From NCBI GenBank assembly GCA_902564535.1, contig CACFBG010000001.1, positions 124,001 through 188,000 of the forward strand: 64,000 bases of DNA, in the 5' to 3' direction. The translations under genes and the position numbers were made by a program. The notes below the pieces were generated by a model, which was given only the letters and a program-made list of their open reading frames with translations, did not search any database and was not told the DNA's origin. Source of the DNA: an uncultured Prochlorococcus sp. Its GTDB lineage: Bacteria; Cyanobacteriota; Cyanobacteriia; PCC-6307; Cyanobiaceae. Shown here piece by piece: positions 1 to 7,539 of the stretch. Each line of letters starts with the position of its first letter. Positions within the stretch are counted from its first letter, which is position 1.

Positions 1-253
1 GATCAGGGTTTTGGAACATTAATGCTGGCTTAAGACTGCAAAAAATCTCGCCTTTCTGCATTTCAAGCATTCCACTGATCAAACGAAAAAGTGTACTTTT
101 TCCACTTCCATTTCTACCAACTAACATCCATAAGCCAGGCGAGGGCACAGAAAAAGTACAGTGATTCAAAGCTTGCTTACCATTAGGCCAAGTAAACGAG
201 ACATTTTTTACTTGCAAATCAGAAACTTTCAAGATTTTTTTTTCTTCAAGCAT
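1..253 (-). CDS. ABC transporter ATP-binding protein (C-terminal part outside window)
   Basis: The window holds only the N-terminal 84 codons; the gene runs off the left edge. Reading from an ATG at 253, an ATPase fold is visible: a Walker A motif (GRNGSGKST, about residues 48-56) and a Q-loop-like MFQNP near the edge, after a short beta-strand region. It therefore energises an ABC system at the cytoplasmic membrane, but the substrate cannot be told from this part. The upstream UPF0367 gene ends 17 bases before this start on the same strand, so the two are probably co-transcribed. ABC identity is sure; whether it is an importer (for example ECF/cobalt type) or an exporter is open. Confidence 0.85.
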   Translation of the reverse strand, partial: MLEEKKILKVSDLQVKNVSFTWPNGKQALNHCTFSVPSPGLWMLVGRNGSGKSTLFRLISGMLEMQKGEIFCSLKPALMFQNPD

Positions 254-270
254 TTTTCATCACATCAGAA

Positions 271-534
271 TCACGCATCAAAAGAAAACCCTGGGCGCTT
301 TACTCCAGAACTTGCGGCTGTCTTCTCATAAATTTGAACAGCCAAAATGTCTGAGACAAGAAAGCTCAATCTTTTCCCTTCAACCTTTTCGCATTTCAGT
401 TCTAACAAACGCTTCTCCCCTTTTTCCAGAGATTCCTTGACTTGCTTATACAAAGCTTCTGCGTCTCTTAATTCCTTGCGTTCAACAGACAAAGGGAAAG
501 GACTGAATTTCAATGCCAACTCAATTAGGTACAC
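271..534 (-). CDS. UPF0367 family conserved cyanobacterial protein
   Basis: The protein matches the UPF0367 pattern: an N-terminal [13 protein letters not shown] strand, then [25 protein letters not shown], and a C-terminal [16 protein letters not shown]. This family is restricted to cyanobacteria and plastids and has no assigned function. I place the start at a GTG at 534, giving 87 residues, because family members begin with M-Y-x-I-E-L; the open frame extends upstream to an ATG at 615, but those 27 residues do not look like the family. It is soluble with no membrane segment. It is followed at 17 bases by the ABC ATPase gene on the same strand. Confidence 0.85.
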   Translation of the reverse strand: MYLIELALKFSPFPLSVERKELRDAEALYKQVKESLEKGEKRLLELKCEKVEGKRLSFLVSDILAVQIYEKTAASSGVKRPGFSFDA

Positions 535-799
535 GACAAAAATTTCAAGTGCAATTATATTCTTACTAAATAAATTGAAATTGGTGTGAATTCGATTAAG
601 TAAAAGCCTTTCCAAATATTACTTTTTCTATCTAGAATAGATTGTTTGATGGATTCAAAGAAAAAGTTATTTGAAATTACTATGGATTTTTCTTGAAAGA
701 GTAAACACAAATTAATCGTTAAAGATTTAATTCTTCTGAAAGCCTGCTCACTTTTTAGAATTACAAGCTAAGGTGAAATTGCTTTGGCAATAGAAAGGT

Positions 800-826
800 G
801 ACAAATATCTTTCATAGATATTTGTC
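800..826. repeat. Perfect inverted repeat (11-bp stem, 5-nt loop)
   Basis: GACAAATATCT at 800-810 is the exact reverse complement of 816-826, with a TTCAT loop. No run of T follows on either strand, so it is not a standard intrinsic terminator. Confidence 0.6.
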
Positions 827-981
827 GTATGCCTTTTGAGTTGCCCATATCCAAATGGAGGAGGTGTCAATGGCCCCAAGTTATTTAATTCAGGGTTTAC
901 TGATCAAGGAGAAAGCCTACTGATCCGGCTTCTATGATCGTTGATCAATAAAGGTTCCCTGGCAAAGTGAACCCGACGAGA

Positions 982-1008
982 GCCCTCGATCTGAATCAGA
1001 TTGAGGGC
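982..1008. repeat. GC-rich stem-loop 24 bases past a DUF2079 stop codon
   Basis: GCCCTCGATCT at 982-992 pairs with AGATTGAGGGC at 998-1008 (one G-T wobble, loop GAATC). It lies just beyond the stop codon of the minus-strand gene ending at 1033, so it could stabilise or end that transcript, although a U-tract is missing. It could equally be part of a small RNA. Confidence 0.5.
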
Positions 1009-1032
1009 ATCGTTACATCAATAGGATTAAAG

Positions 1033-2469
1033 TCAGCGTCTTGATGGAAGTGGTTTTTGGCACAGCTCTAAACCATTAGGCCAACTTATACATTTCCAAT
1101 CTCTTTCCTTAGCCTCAAAAAGTAATTGTTCTTGTGTAGTGTTATCAGATCCCCATCCTGGATCTTTAGGATTCAGCAAAAGTAAATCTATTTTATTCGA
1201 AAATTTATTTGAACGAGGAAAATTAATTATTTTCCTATGGCTTAAATGTGGAATAAGATAACTAGTGGTATATACATTTGCCTCCTCAGGTACTAAATTT
1301 ATTGCTTGATATACGTAAGGAATATCATGAATTCTTGATAAATATGGACCAGTAAAGAACCAAGGCTTCGCCAAAGCCGCCCAGCAAATTGAACTCCAAA
1401 CTAGTTTTTTCCATGGAAAAGTCTGAGATCTATTTATAGACAAACTATCTATAACTACAACAATAAAAATCAATGCAATGGGCAAGCTATAATGATGTAT
1501 AAGAGTCCTTTGAGGTGCTTCTTCAGACAAAAAATTAACTATTATCAAAGGCAATGCTCCTATTGCTGTTGTCAACGAAGAGAAGCGAAAGAAGGGAAAG
1601 ATAGCTATGCTAATTAATAAAATATAAATCAATCCCCCAGCCCAATCTACATTTTCAATCAATAAGTATGGTCGTGTAATTAAATTTATAACCACTTCAT
1701 CAAAAGTATTACCTAAATAAGAAAAAAGACCAGATACAGCCTTAGGGCCTGTGTAAAAACCAGTAAGAGATGGATAAAGGAATTTATTTAAATAAGCCAA
1801 CCAACCTAAAGACAAGCCAATTGCTGCAATAGCCCATAGCCAACGTTTGCGCAAAGCCTGTTCTAATCCAATACCAATCACAACTAGTACTAATCCATCT
1901 CGAGATCCTAGTGAAAGGAATAAAAGGAAAAACCATAACCAAGGCTTATTAGCTCTACAAAAGTAATATGAAAAACCCAATAAAGGCATCGCCCAAACTT
2001 CAGGGTGAAAATCAAAAAGATTTACATTAAAAACAACTGGTTGGAGCCACCATAAACCAGATACAAGCCAACATAATTTCCTATTCAAACCAGCTTGTAA
2101 AGCGATGCAAACAAGTGGAATTGCTGTAAAAGATAAAGCTAAAGCTTGAGAAGTTAGAAGCCAATGAACACTTGCATTTAATCGATAAGGAATCGTCGCT
2201 AAATATAAAAGCCAAGCACCATGATCAGCCAATAAATGCACACCTTCCATTGAAGAGTAGGGTGGCAATCCCTTACTAGCTAGCCATATCCACTGATCAA
2301 ATAATCCTAAGTCGTAAGCATTAGTATGAAGAAGGAAATGTCTTAAATAAGAAAAGCTCCAAAAAGCAAAGGCTATAACGAAACAAGCAAAAAATATTAA
2401 TCGAAAAAAGATAGCTCTATTTTTAGAGCCTAAAAAATTGGTTTGTAATAAGCTTAAAGACTCATTCAT
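1033..2469 (-). CDS. DUF2079 membrane protein, GT-C glycosyltransferase-like (copy 1)
   Basis: A 478-residue polytopic membrane protein with about ten hydrophobic segments. The first extracytoplasmic stretch has the DUF2079 hallmark NAYDLGLFDQW followed by HLLADHGAW, and a later FDFHPEVWAMPLL element. DUF2079 proteins resemble GT-C lipid-linked sugar transferases, with an acidic residue after the first membrane span; the actual sugar donor and acceptor are unknown. It lies 8 bases downstream of a second DUF2079 gene, in a three-gene run with a PMT-like gene. The C-terminal 80 or so residues form a soluble domain. Family assignment is good; function is inferred only from the fold class. Confidence 0.8.
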   Translation of the reverse strand: MNESLSLLQTNFLGSKNRAIFFRLIFFACFVIAFAFWSFSYLRHFLLHTNAYDLGLFDQWIWLASKGLPPYSSMEGVHLLADHGAWLLYLATIPYRLNASVHWLLTSQALALSFTAIPLVCIALQAGLNRKLCWLVSGLWWLQPVVFNVNLFDFHPEVWAMPLLGFSYYFCRANKPWLWFFLLFLSLGSRDGLVLVVIGIGLEQALRKRWLWAIAAIGLSLGWLAYLNKFLYPSLTGFYTGPKAVSGLFSYLGNTFDEVVINLITRPYLLIENVDWAGGLIYILLISIAIFPFFRFSSLTTAIGALPLIIVNFLSEEAPQRTLIHHYSLPIALIFIVVVIDSLSINRSQTFPWKKLVWSSICWAALAKPWFFTGPYLSRIHDIPYVYQAINLVPEEANVYTTSYLIPHLSHRKIINFPRSNKFSNKIDLLLLNPKDPGWGSDNTTQEQLLFEAKERDWKCISWPNGLELCQKPLPSRR

Positions 2470-2477
2470 TATTAAAC

Positions 2478-4112
2478 TTATTTACTTTTTAATGAGCTTA
2501 ATGCAAAAGACAATTCATTAGAGAGGCATATTTTAGAGTCCTTGCTTGTGCTTATCCCTTCCTTCAAAATTAAACCTCTTGAATCACATACTAAAACTCC
2601 ATATTCCTTACTATTTATAAGTTTCTTAATAGATTTAACACTTTTTTCAGTCCATTGAGCCTCTCTATCAAAAGCTGGTGCATAAATTGCATTATATCTA
2701 GGCTGACTAATAATATACTCAACATTATTTATCTTTCCTAAAAGATCTTTATACTGATAATTTTCCGGAAAACGCAAAAGTAATCTTCTTTGAGCAAGTT
2801 GAGGAATTAATTGTGTTTCTGCTGCAATTGAAGCTTCCTTAGGTAGATAAGTAAATAACTGTCTTGCTTCAATTCCTCTTATGTAAGACTTATGGATTGG
2901 AACATGCACCCAAGGCTCAATGCTATCAGGTATTATTGAAGAAAGAGAGCGGTGTGGATTACCTACTAAAGTAAAAATAAAAGCAATTATCATGCAAGCT
3001 TTCCAAAACTTTTTAAAAGATTGCTTTCTAAATAAAGCAATATTTTTCCTCCACCAGAAAACTACTCCTGCAAAAACTCCAGGGACTAAATAAAGCATAA
3101 ATCTTAGACTTACTGACATTGCATTTCCTCCTCTTGAACTTAAAGCAACAAAAAGGGGGAATGCCATTAATAACCAAGCATCAAGAGATAACCAAGGAAC
3201 AATTGCAAGAGGTAAAGCCAATGTTAAAAGGAAGCGAAATGTACTAAAAGGCGGTGAGATTATTTCTCTTAACAGAAGAGAAGGTTGACTGAGCATCGCA
3301 ATTAATACATCTAATGTTCCACCCTGTTCTCCATCAAGATATTGACGAAAACGTTCTTGCATAAAACGTCTAGATAATTCAGATCCAAATATTGGCATCA
3401 CAGAATTAGTAACTGTAAAAACATAAAAAAATGAATACAAACAAAGGCCTAATCCTAAAATCCTCCAATTTCTGACTCGTAAAATCATCCATACTCCAAT
3501 TCCAAAAGAAATTAGTCCAACATCTTCTCTAACTAAAGGGAATAAAAAGGCAGGGATAAAATAAAGAATCTTATTTTGCTTACTGATTCCTAAAAGCAAA
3601 GTAAAGAATAATAATGGAACAATGCAAAGATCATGAAAATTCTCCAAAGAGGGTCCAACAACTGGTGCAGTCACAAAAAAACTACAAGATATCCATCCTG
3701 CAAGTTGTGGAGGCAGATGTTCTTTGGCGAGCAAAAAAAGTACCCATCCTGCAATCGCAATTAGAGAAACTTGAATCACAGGTAAAGCCCATATCCCTAA
3801 AATTCCGACTACAGGTGTCCATGCAACTAAAAGAGGCGTAAAATGCTGACCTAAATGTTTATAACCAAGCTGAGGTAACTCTCCATCAAATAAAACAGGT
3901 GCTGACAATTCTGATGCAAGAGTACTTTCAAAAGGTCTTCCATATAAACCATTCCATATCTCTTGCAGAAATAAACCCTGATCATAAGTAGCATTTAAAC
4001 TAAAAATTCTCCATATATGTAATAAAAAAGCTATTGCAAAAAATATCAGAACCCATTTGCGAACAATAGCAGTTGAATCTTTATCTTTACTTGGAAGAAA
4101 ATAAATACTCAT
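2478..4112 (-). CDS. DUF2079 membrane protein, GT-C glycosyltransferase-like (copy 2)
   Basis: A 544-residue polytopic protein related to its downstream neighbour. It has the same signature arrangement: ATYDQGLFLQE after the first membrane span, a KHLGQHFTPLL segment about 50 residues on, and ENFHDLCIVPLL later. The lumenal loop is longer than in copy 1, and a soluble C-terminal domain of roughly 130 residues follows the last span. The two genes are 8 bases apart and were probably duplicated and then diverged strongly. A role in glycosylating an envelope lipid or protein is inference from the family; no sugar specificity can be read. Confidence 0.8.
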   Translation of the reverse strand: MSIYFLPSKDKDSTAIVRKWVLIFFAIAFLLHIWRIFSLNATYDQGLFLQEIWNGLYGRPFESTLASELSAPVLFDGELPQLGYKHLGQHFTPLLVAWTPVVGILGIWALPVIQVSLIAIAGWVLFLLAKEHLPPQLAGWISCSFFVTAPVVGPSLENFHDLCIVPLLFFTLLLGISKQNKILYFIPAFLFPLVREDVGLISFGIGVWMILRVRNWRILGLGLCLYSFFYVFTVTNSVMPIFGSELSRRFMQERFRQYLDGEQGGTLDVLIAMLSQPSLLLREIISPPFSTFRFLLTLALPLAIVPWLSLDAWLLMAFPLFVALSSRGGNAMSVSLRFMLYLVPGVFAGVVFWWRKNIALFRKQSFKKFWKACMIIAFIFTLVGNPHRSLSSIIPDSIEPWVHVPIHKSYIRGIEARQLFTYLPKEASIAAETQLIPQLAQRRLLLRFPENYQYKDLLGKINNVEYIISQPRYNAIYAPAFDREAQWTEKSVKSIKKLINSKEYGVLVCDSRGLILKEGISTSKDSKICLSNELSFALSSLKSK

Positions 4113-4115
4113 AAC

Positions 4116-5786
4116 TTAAGGACTACAGAAAATAAGTGACCAGTTTGTTTCTTTTGCAAAAATCTTACATCTTCTCGAATCACTTAGGAATTGAATATTA
4201 TCAGAATTTTTAGTAACTATCCATCTTGCCTCTGGAAAATCTTTGAGAGTTCTCACTCTTTTTTGAGCGTACCAATTCAAGCTGGGTCTTTCAAATTCTT
4301 CATCTAAAGCTATTTGACTATCATCTACTCTCGAAATCAATTCCGCCACTGGTTGCACTGGCCAGTGTTCATTTAATTCCCATAACCAAAACGAATTCCC
4401 CATAAGGCTTATAAAAGCAAAAAAGCTCCCTAAAACCATACTTAATAAGCCCAATAATCTTTTCCTTTTATCTATGTGGAGTAACAAGAAGCCTCCTATG
4501 AACCAACCAAAACCAGCGAACAAAGCAATTTGTATATATTGACGAAAAATATTAAAAGCTCCTATTAAACTTAATGTGCTTAATGTCAGCAGAAGCAGGC
4601 CTAAGTAACTCCAAAAAATTGGTACTTTACTCAATAAATTACGAGCAGATAATTTATTTGTATGGATTCTTTGAACAATCCATGACAAGGGTGGAGAACA
4701 AAGCAAAGCAATAGGCAGCCAAAGAGAATGGCTATACCAGGGTAACTGCGTTTGCAATGGAAATATTGATAAAGAAAGTACTCCAAATATCGACAAGCTC
4801 CATATCCCCCATGCTGTTTTCCTTTCCTGAAATGACCAAAGCAAGCCAATAGGAAGCAATACAAGCCAAGGCCAGCCTCCCTCAATAATTTCAATAATTG
4901 GTACTTTCCAACCTAAATCGCTGCCAGATCCAGGATAAAAAAGCACTCGACCTGCTCCATCACCCCACCAAAGCCAAATAGCACCAGAGCCTCTTTTTAT
5001 AGCATTCAAATAATGCCAAGAAAATCCTGGAATGATCCCAATTAAATACCAAAATATTGAATTTAATTGTAAATATTTTTTATCTTGATTTATAATAAAA
5101 AGTGGAAAAAAAGAAGCAAAAACAACTGGAATGAGCAAAGGTGCTTTAATTAAAAGCATGAAGCTACTAGCTAATCCAGCTACCAAAAACCTCCATCTAT
5201 CTCCAGCCTGACCATCTAGAGAAATTAAACACAGCCAAAATAAAGCCATTGCACTGAGTTGAGTCCCGTCAAGCATCGCCAACCTTCCATGCCTAATAAT
5301 TGGCAACAAAGTCAAAAGAATTGATGCAGTTGTTATACTTGAAAATCGATCTTTTGGCCTTAAGTAAAATTGAATTAACCCTCCTAAAGGAATTAAAAAA
5401 GTAGATAAGGTAGCAGGTGCTAAACGGATAAAGAATTCAGATGGTAATTGATCTTTTGAGAGTACTTTATGTTGCGAAAACTGCATCACTTTAGCAATCA
5501 GCCAATGAATTCCAGGGGGCTTATTTAAATAATTATTTCCCCAGAGTGTAGGCAAAAGTTGATCTATACCTCTTTTATCAGTTATTTCTAATGCAACTCT
5601 TGCGACAGTTCCCTCATCAAAATCTCGCAAAGGCAATTCACCCAAACCAACAAAATTCAAAACCAAAGCAAAAAGCCATAAAATAAATAGCCACAAGAAA
5701 AGGCCTCTCCTTCCTTTCCAGTTTTGGAAATCAGAACTTAAAGGATCTGTAATCTTTGTTGGATTTTTGGCATGCGAAGAGATCAC
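4116..5786 (-). CDS. PMT/ArnT-like GT-C glycosyltransferase
   Basis: A 556-residue protein with a cytoplasmic N-terminus, about eleven membrane spans and a small C-terminal soluble domain. The first periplasmic loop holds the GT-C signature LRDFDEGTVARVA (acidic pair D-E), followed by NNYLNKPPGIHWL, typical of the dolichyl-phosphate-mannose / ArnT class that moves a sugar from a polyprenyl-phosphate carrier to a lipid or protein. It is the first gene of a minus-strand run whose next member begins 3 bases after its stop, so the three proteins probably share a pathway on the outer face of the plasma membrane. Donor and acceptor are unknown. Confidence 0.82.
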   Translation of the reverse strand: MISSHAKNPTKITDPLSSDFQNWKGRRGLFLWLFILWLFALVLNFVGLGELPLRDFDEGTVARVALEITDKRGIDQLLPTLWGNNYLNKPPGIHWLIAKVMQFSQHKVLSKDQLPSEFFIRLAPATLSTFLIPLGGLIQFYLRPKDRFSSITTASILLTLLPIIRHGRLAMLDGTQLSAMALFWLCLISLDGQAGDRWRFLVAGLASSFMLLIKAPLLIPVVFASFFPLFIINQDKKYLQLNSIFWYLIGIIPGFSWHYLNAIKRGSGAIWLWWGDGAGRVLFYPGSGSDLGWKVPIIEIIEGGWPWLVLLPIGLLWSFQERKTAWGIWSLSIFGVLSLSIFPLQTQLPWYSHSLWLPIALLCSPPLSWIVQRIHTNKLSARNLLSKVPIFWSYLGLLLLTLSTLSLIGAFNIFRQYIQIALFAGFGWFIGGFLLLHIDKRKRLLGLLSMVLGSFFAFISLMGNSFWLWELNEHWPVQPVAELISRVDDSQIALDEEFERPSLNWYAQKRVRTLKDFPEARWIVTKNSDNIQFLSDSRRCKIFAKETNWSLIFCSP

Positions 5787-5860
5787 GTTAAAAATAGAGA
5801 TGATTTCTACAGTGCTTTATCGGTACGAATCAGTAAAAGATTTTCCATCAGCCTTGAAAT

Positions 5861-6829
5861 ATGAGCATTGCTACTGACATTACTGCCCTCGTAGGGAACA
5901 CACCACTAGTAAAACTCAATCGCATTCCAAAAACCATGGACTGTAAAGCGGAGTTACTGGCCAAATTAGAAAGCTTTAATCCAACTGCATCTGTAAAAGA
6001 TCGAATCGCAGCAGCCATGATTAATTCTGCTGAACAGAATGGAACTATTACCCCAAATCAGACTGTTTTAGTAGAGCCAACTAGCGGCAATACAGGAATA
6101 GCTTTAGCAATGATTGCAGCAGCGAAAGGCTATCGACTAATTCTCACTATGCCAGAAACAATGAGCAAAGAAAGACGCTCTATGCTGAGAGCATATGGTG
6201 CTGAATTACAACTGACTCCAGGAGATCTTGGAATTAAGGGAGCAATACAATTAGCTCAAGAACTAGTAGATCAAACTCCTCATGCATATCTTCTTCAGCA
6301 ATTCGATAATGATTCCAATCCAGAAATACATGAATTAACTACTGGTAAAGAAATTTGGTCAGATTGTGATGGGAAAATAGATGGTTTCATTGCAGGAGTT
6401 GGAACAGGAGGAACTATTACTGGATGCGCAAGATTCCTAAAACGTCTGAATCCCAACCTTAAGGTTTTTGCAATAGAGCCTGAGGCTAGTCAAGTACTAG
6501 CAGGCCAAAAACCTGGTTCTCATCAAATAGAAGGTATAGGCGCTGGTTTCATTCCAAAAGTTCTTGATAAAAGCTTGATAGATGAAATCTTGCCAATTAA
6601 TGATGATGAAGCAATGGAAATGGGCAGACAATTAGCTAGAGAAGAAGGTTTGCTTAGTGGGATTAGCAGTGGAGCTGCCGTTGCTGGCGCGATAAAAATC
6701 GGACAAAGAAGCGATATGTTGGGGAAACGTCTGGTTGTTGTTTTACCAAGTTTCGGAGAGAGGTATCTATCTACTTCTATGTTTAGTAATGTCGCGTCAC
6801 GGAAACTTCGTCCCGATGGTCATCTTTAA
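5861..6829 (+). CDS. cysK: Cysteine synthase A (O-acetylserine sulfhydrylase)
   Basis: A PLP enzyme of 322 residues that makes cysteine from O-acetylserine and sulfide in the cytoplasm. The Schiff-base lysine is K46 in SVKDR; the substrate loop TSGNTG is at 74-79; the phosphate-binding GTGGT is at 181-185; and the SSG that contacts the pyridine ring is near 269. Length and motif order are standard for CysK. It is divergent from the PMT-like gene on the left and followed 11 bases later by a J-domain gene on the same strand. cysH elsewhere in this window supplies an earlier step of the same sulfur pathway. Confidence 0.96.
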   Translation: MSIATDITALVGNTPLVKLNRIPKTMDCKAELLAKLESFNPTASVKDRIAAAMINSAEQNGTITPNQTVLVEPTSGNTGIALAMIAAAKGYRLILTMPETMSKERRSMLRAYGAELQLTPGDLGIKGAIQLAQELVDQTPHAYLLQQFDNDSNPEIHELTTGKEIWSDCDGKIDGFIAGVGTGGTITGCARFLKRLNPNLKVFAIEPEASQVLAGQKPGSHQIEGIGAGFIPKVLDKSLIDEILPINDDEAMEMGRQLAREEGLLSGISSGAAVAGAIKIGQRSDMLGKRLVVVLPSFGERYLSTSMFSNVASRKLRPDGHL

Positions 6830-6840
6830 CTGTTAAAGCA

Positions 6841-7539
6841 ATGGGAAAAAACCTATATAAAATTCTAGGAGTTAACTCAAAATCAACTTTAGATGAAATC
6901 AAGTCTGCCTATAGAGATCTAGTCAAAAAACATCATCCAGATGCTGGAGGTGATGACGAAGTAATACTTTCAATTAATGCGGCCTGGGAAATACTTAGAG
7001 ATCCTCAAAAGCGAAAAACTTATGATCAATCAATCAATGGAGATGATTTATTTACAAATGAAATCCAATCAAGAGATCTTCGAAATGCAAGAGCAAGCTC
7101 TATAGCTAAAGCAACACAAGGGATGGCTTCTGCTAATCAGCAAGAAGTAATTCAATGGTTTTCTAAGGTCTTTATCCCCATAGATAGATTACTTGGAGAG
7201 ATTATGAATCCATTCCCCAAGCAACTCCGTTGTCTTTCTGCTGATCCATATGACGACTCGCTGATGAAAGTATTTTGCTCGTATTTAGAAGAGAGTCAAA
7301 AGCGTTTAAAAAAAATAGATTTTATTTATCGGTCTATACCTATTCCAAAATTCGTACAATCATTAGGATTAAATCTTTATCAATGCTTATCGCAAGTTGA
7401 AGATGCAATTAATGAACTTGAGCGTTACACAATGGGTTATGTAGATAGCTATCTCAATGATGGGAGGGAAATGCTACGTGAAGCAAAACAAAAAAGGAAA
7501 CAGCTTCAAGCAGAAAAAAGGCGATTGAAAATCTCTTGA
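6841..7539 (+). CDS. J-domain (DnaJ-like) protein
   Basis: A 232-residue protein with an N-terminal J domain (about residues 3-65) bearing the HPD motif at 32-34, which stimulates the ATPase of an Hsp70 partner. It lacks the Gly/Phe-rich linker, zinc-finger and C-terminal substrate domains of true DnaJ; the remaining 165 residues look helical and end in a strongly basic Lys/Arg/Gln-rich coiled region. It is therefore a specialised type III J-protein with an unknown client. It overlaps the start of the following membrane protein gene by 4 bases, which suggests translational coupling. Confidence 0.85.
   Translation: MGKNLYKILGVNSKSTLDEIKSAYRDLVKKHHPDAGGDDEVILSINAAWEILRDPQKRKTYDQSINGDDLFTNEIQSRDLRNARASSIAKATQGMASANQQEVIQWFSKVFIPIDRLLGEIMNPFPKQLRCLSADPYDDSLMKVFCSYLEESQKRLKKIDFIYRSIPIPKFVQSLGLNLYQCLSQVEDAINELERYTMGYVDSYLNDGREMLREAKQKRKQLQAEKRRLKIS

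Larger units (their letters stand above)
535..1032. other. Long spacer with a GC-richer, structured segment (about 800-1010)
   Basis: This 498-base stretch has no convincing protein gene. Its left half is ordinary AT-rich DNA. From about 800 to 1010 it is visibly richer in G+C and contains three potential stem-loops: a perfect 11-bp stem at 800-826, an AAGCC/GGCTT hairpin near 914-932, and an 11-bp stem with one G-T pair at 982-1008. Short plus-strand reading frames exist, one (872-937) after a GGAGGAGGT tract, but none reaches 30 codons. A small RNA gene or the remnant of an older gene are both possible; I recognise neither. Confidence 0.5.

Noticed and set aside
347..589. 80-codon plus-strand frame
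   Set aside because: It lies antisense to the UPF0367 gene, whose conserved family sequence is clear; the plus-strand product looks random.
872..937. Short plus-strand frame after a GGAGGAGGT tract
   Set aside because: Only about 22 codons, and it lies inside the structured segment; not enough to call a gene.
3614..3841. 75-codon plus-strand frame
   Set aside because: Antisense shadow inside the second DUF2079 gene.
5821..5860. NtcA or sulfur-box-type operator before cysK
   Set aside because: No GTA-N8-TAC or other recognisable symmetric box is present in the short spacer.
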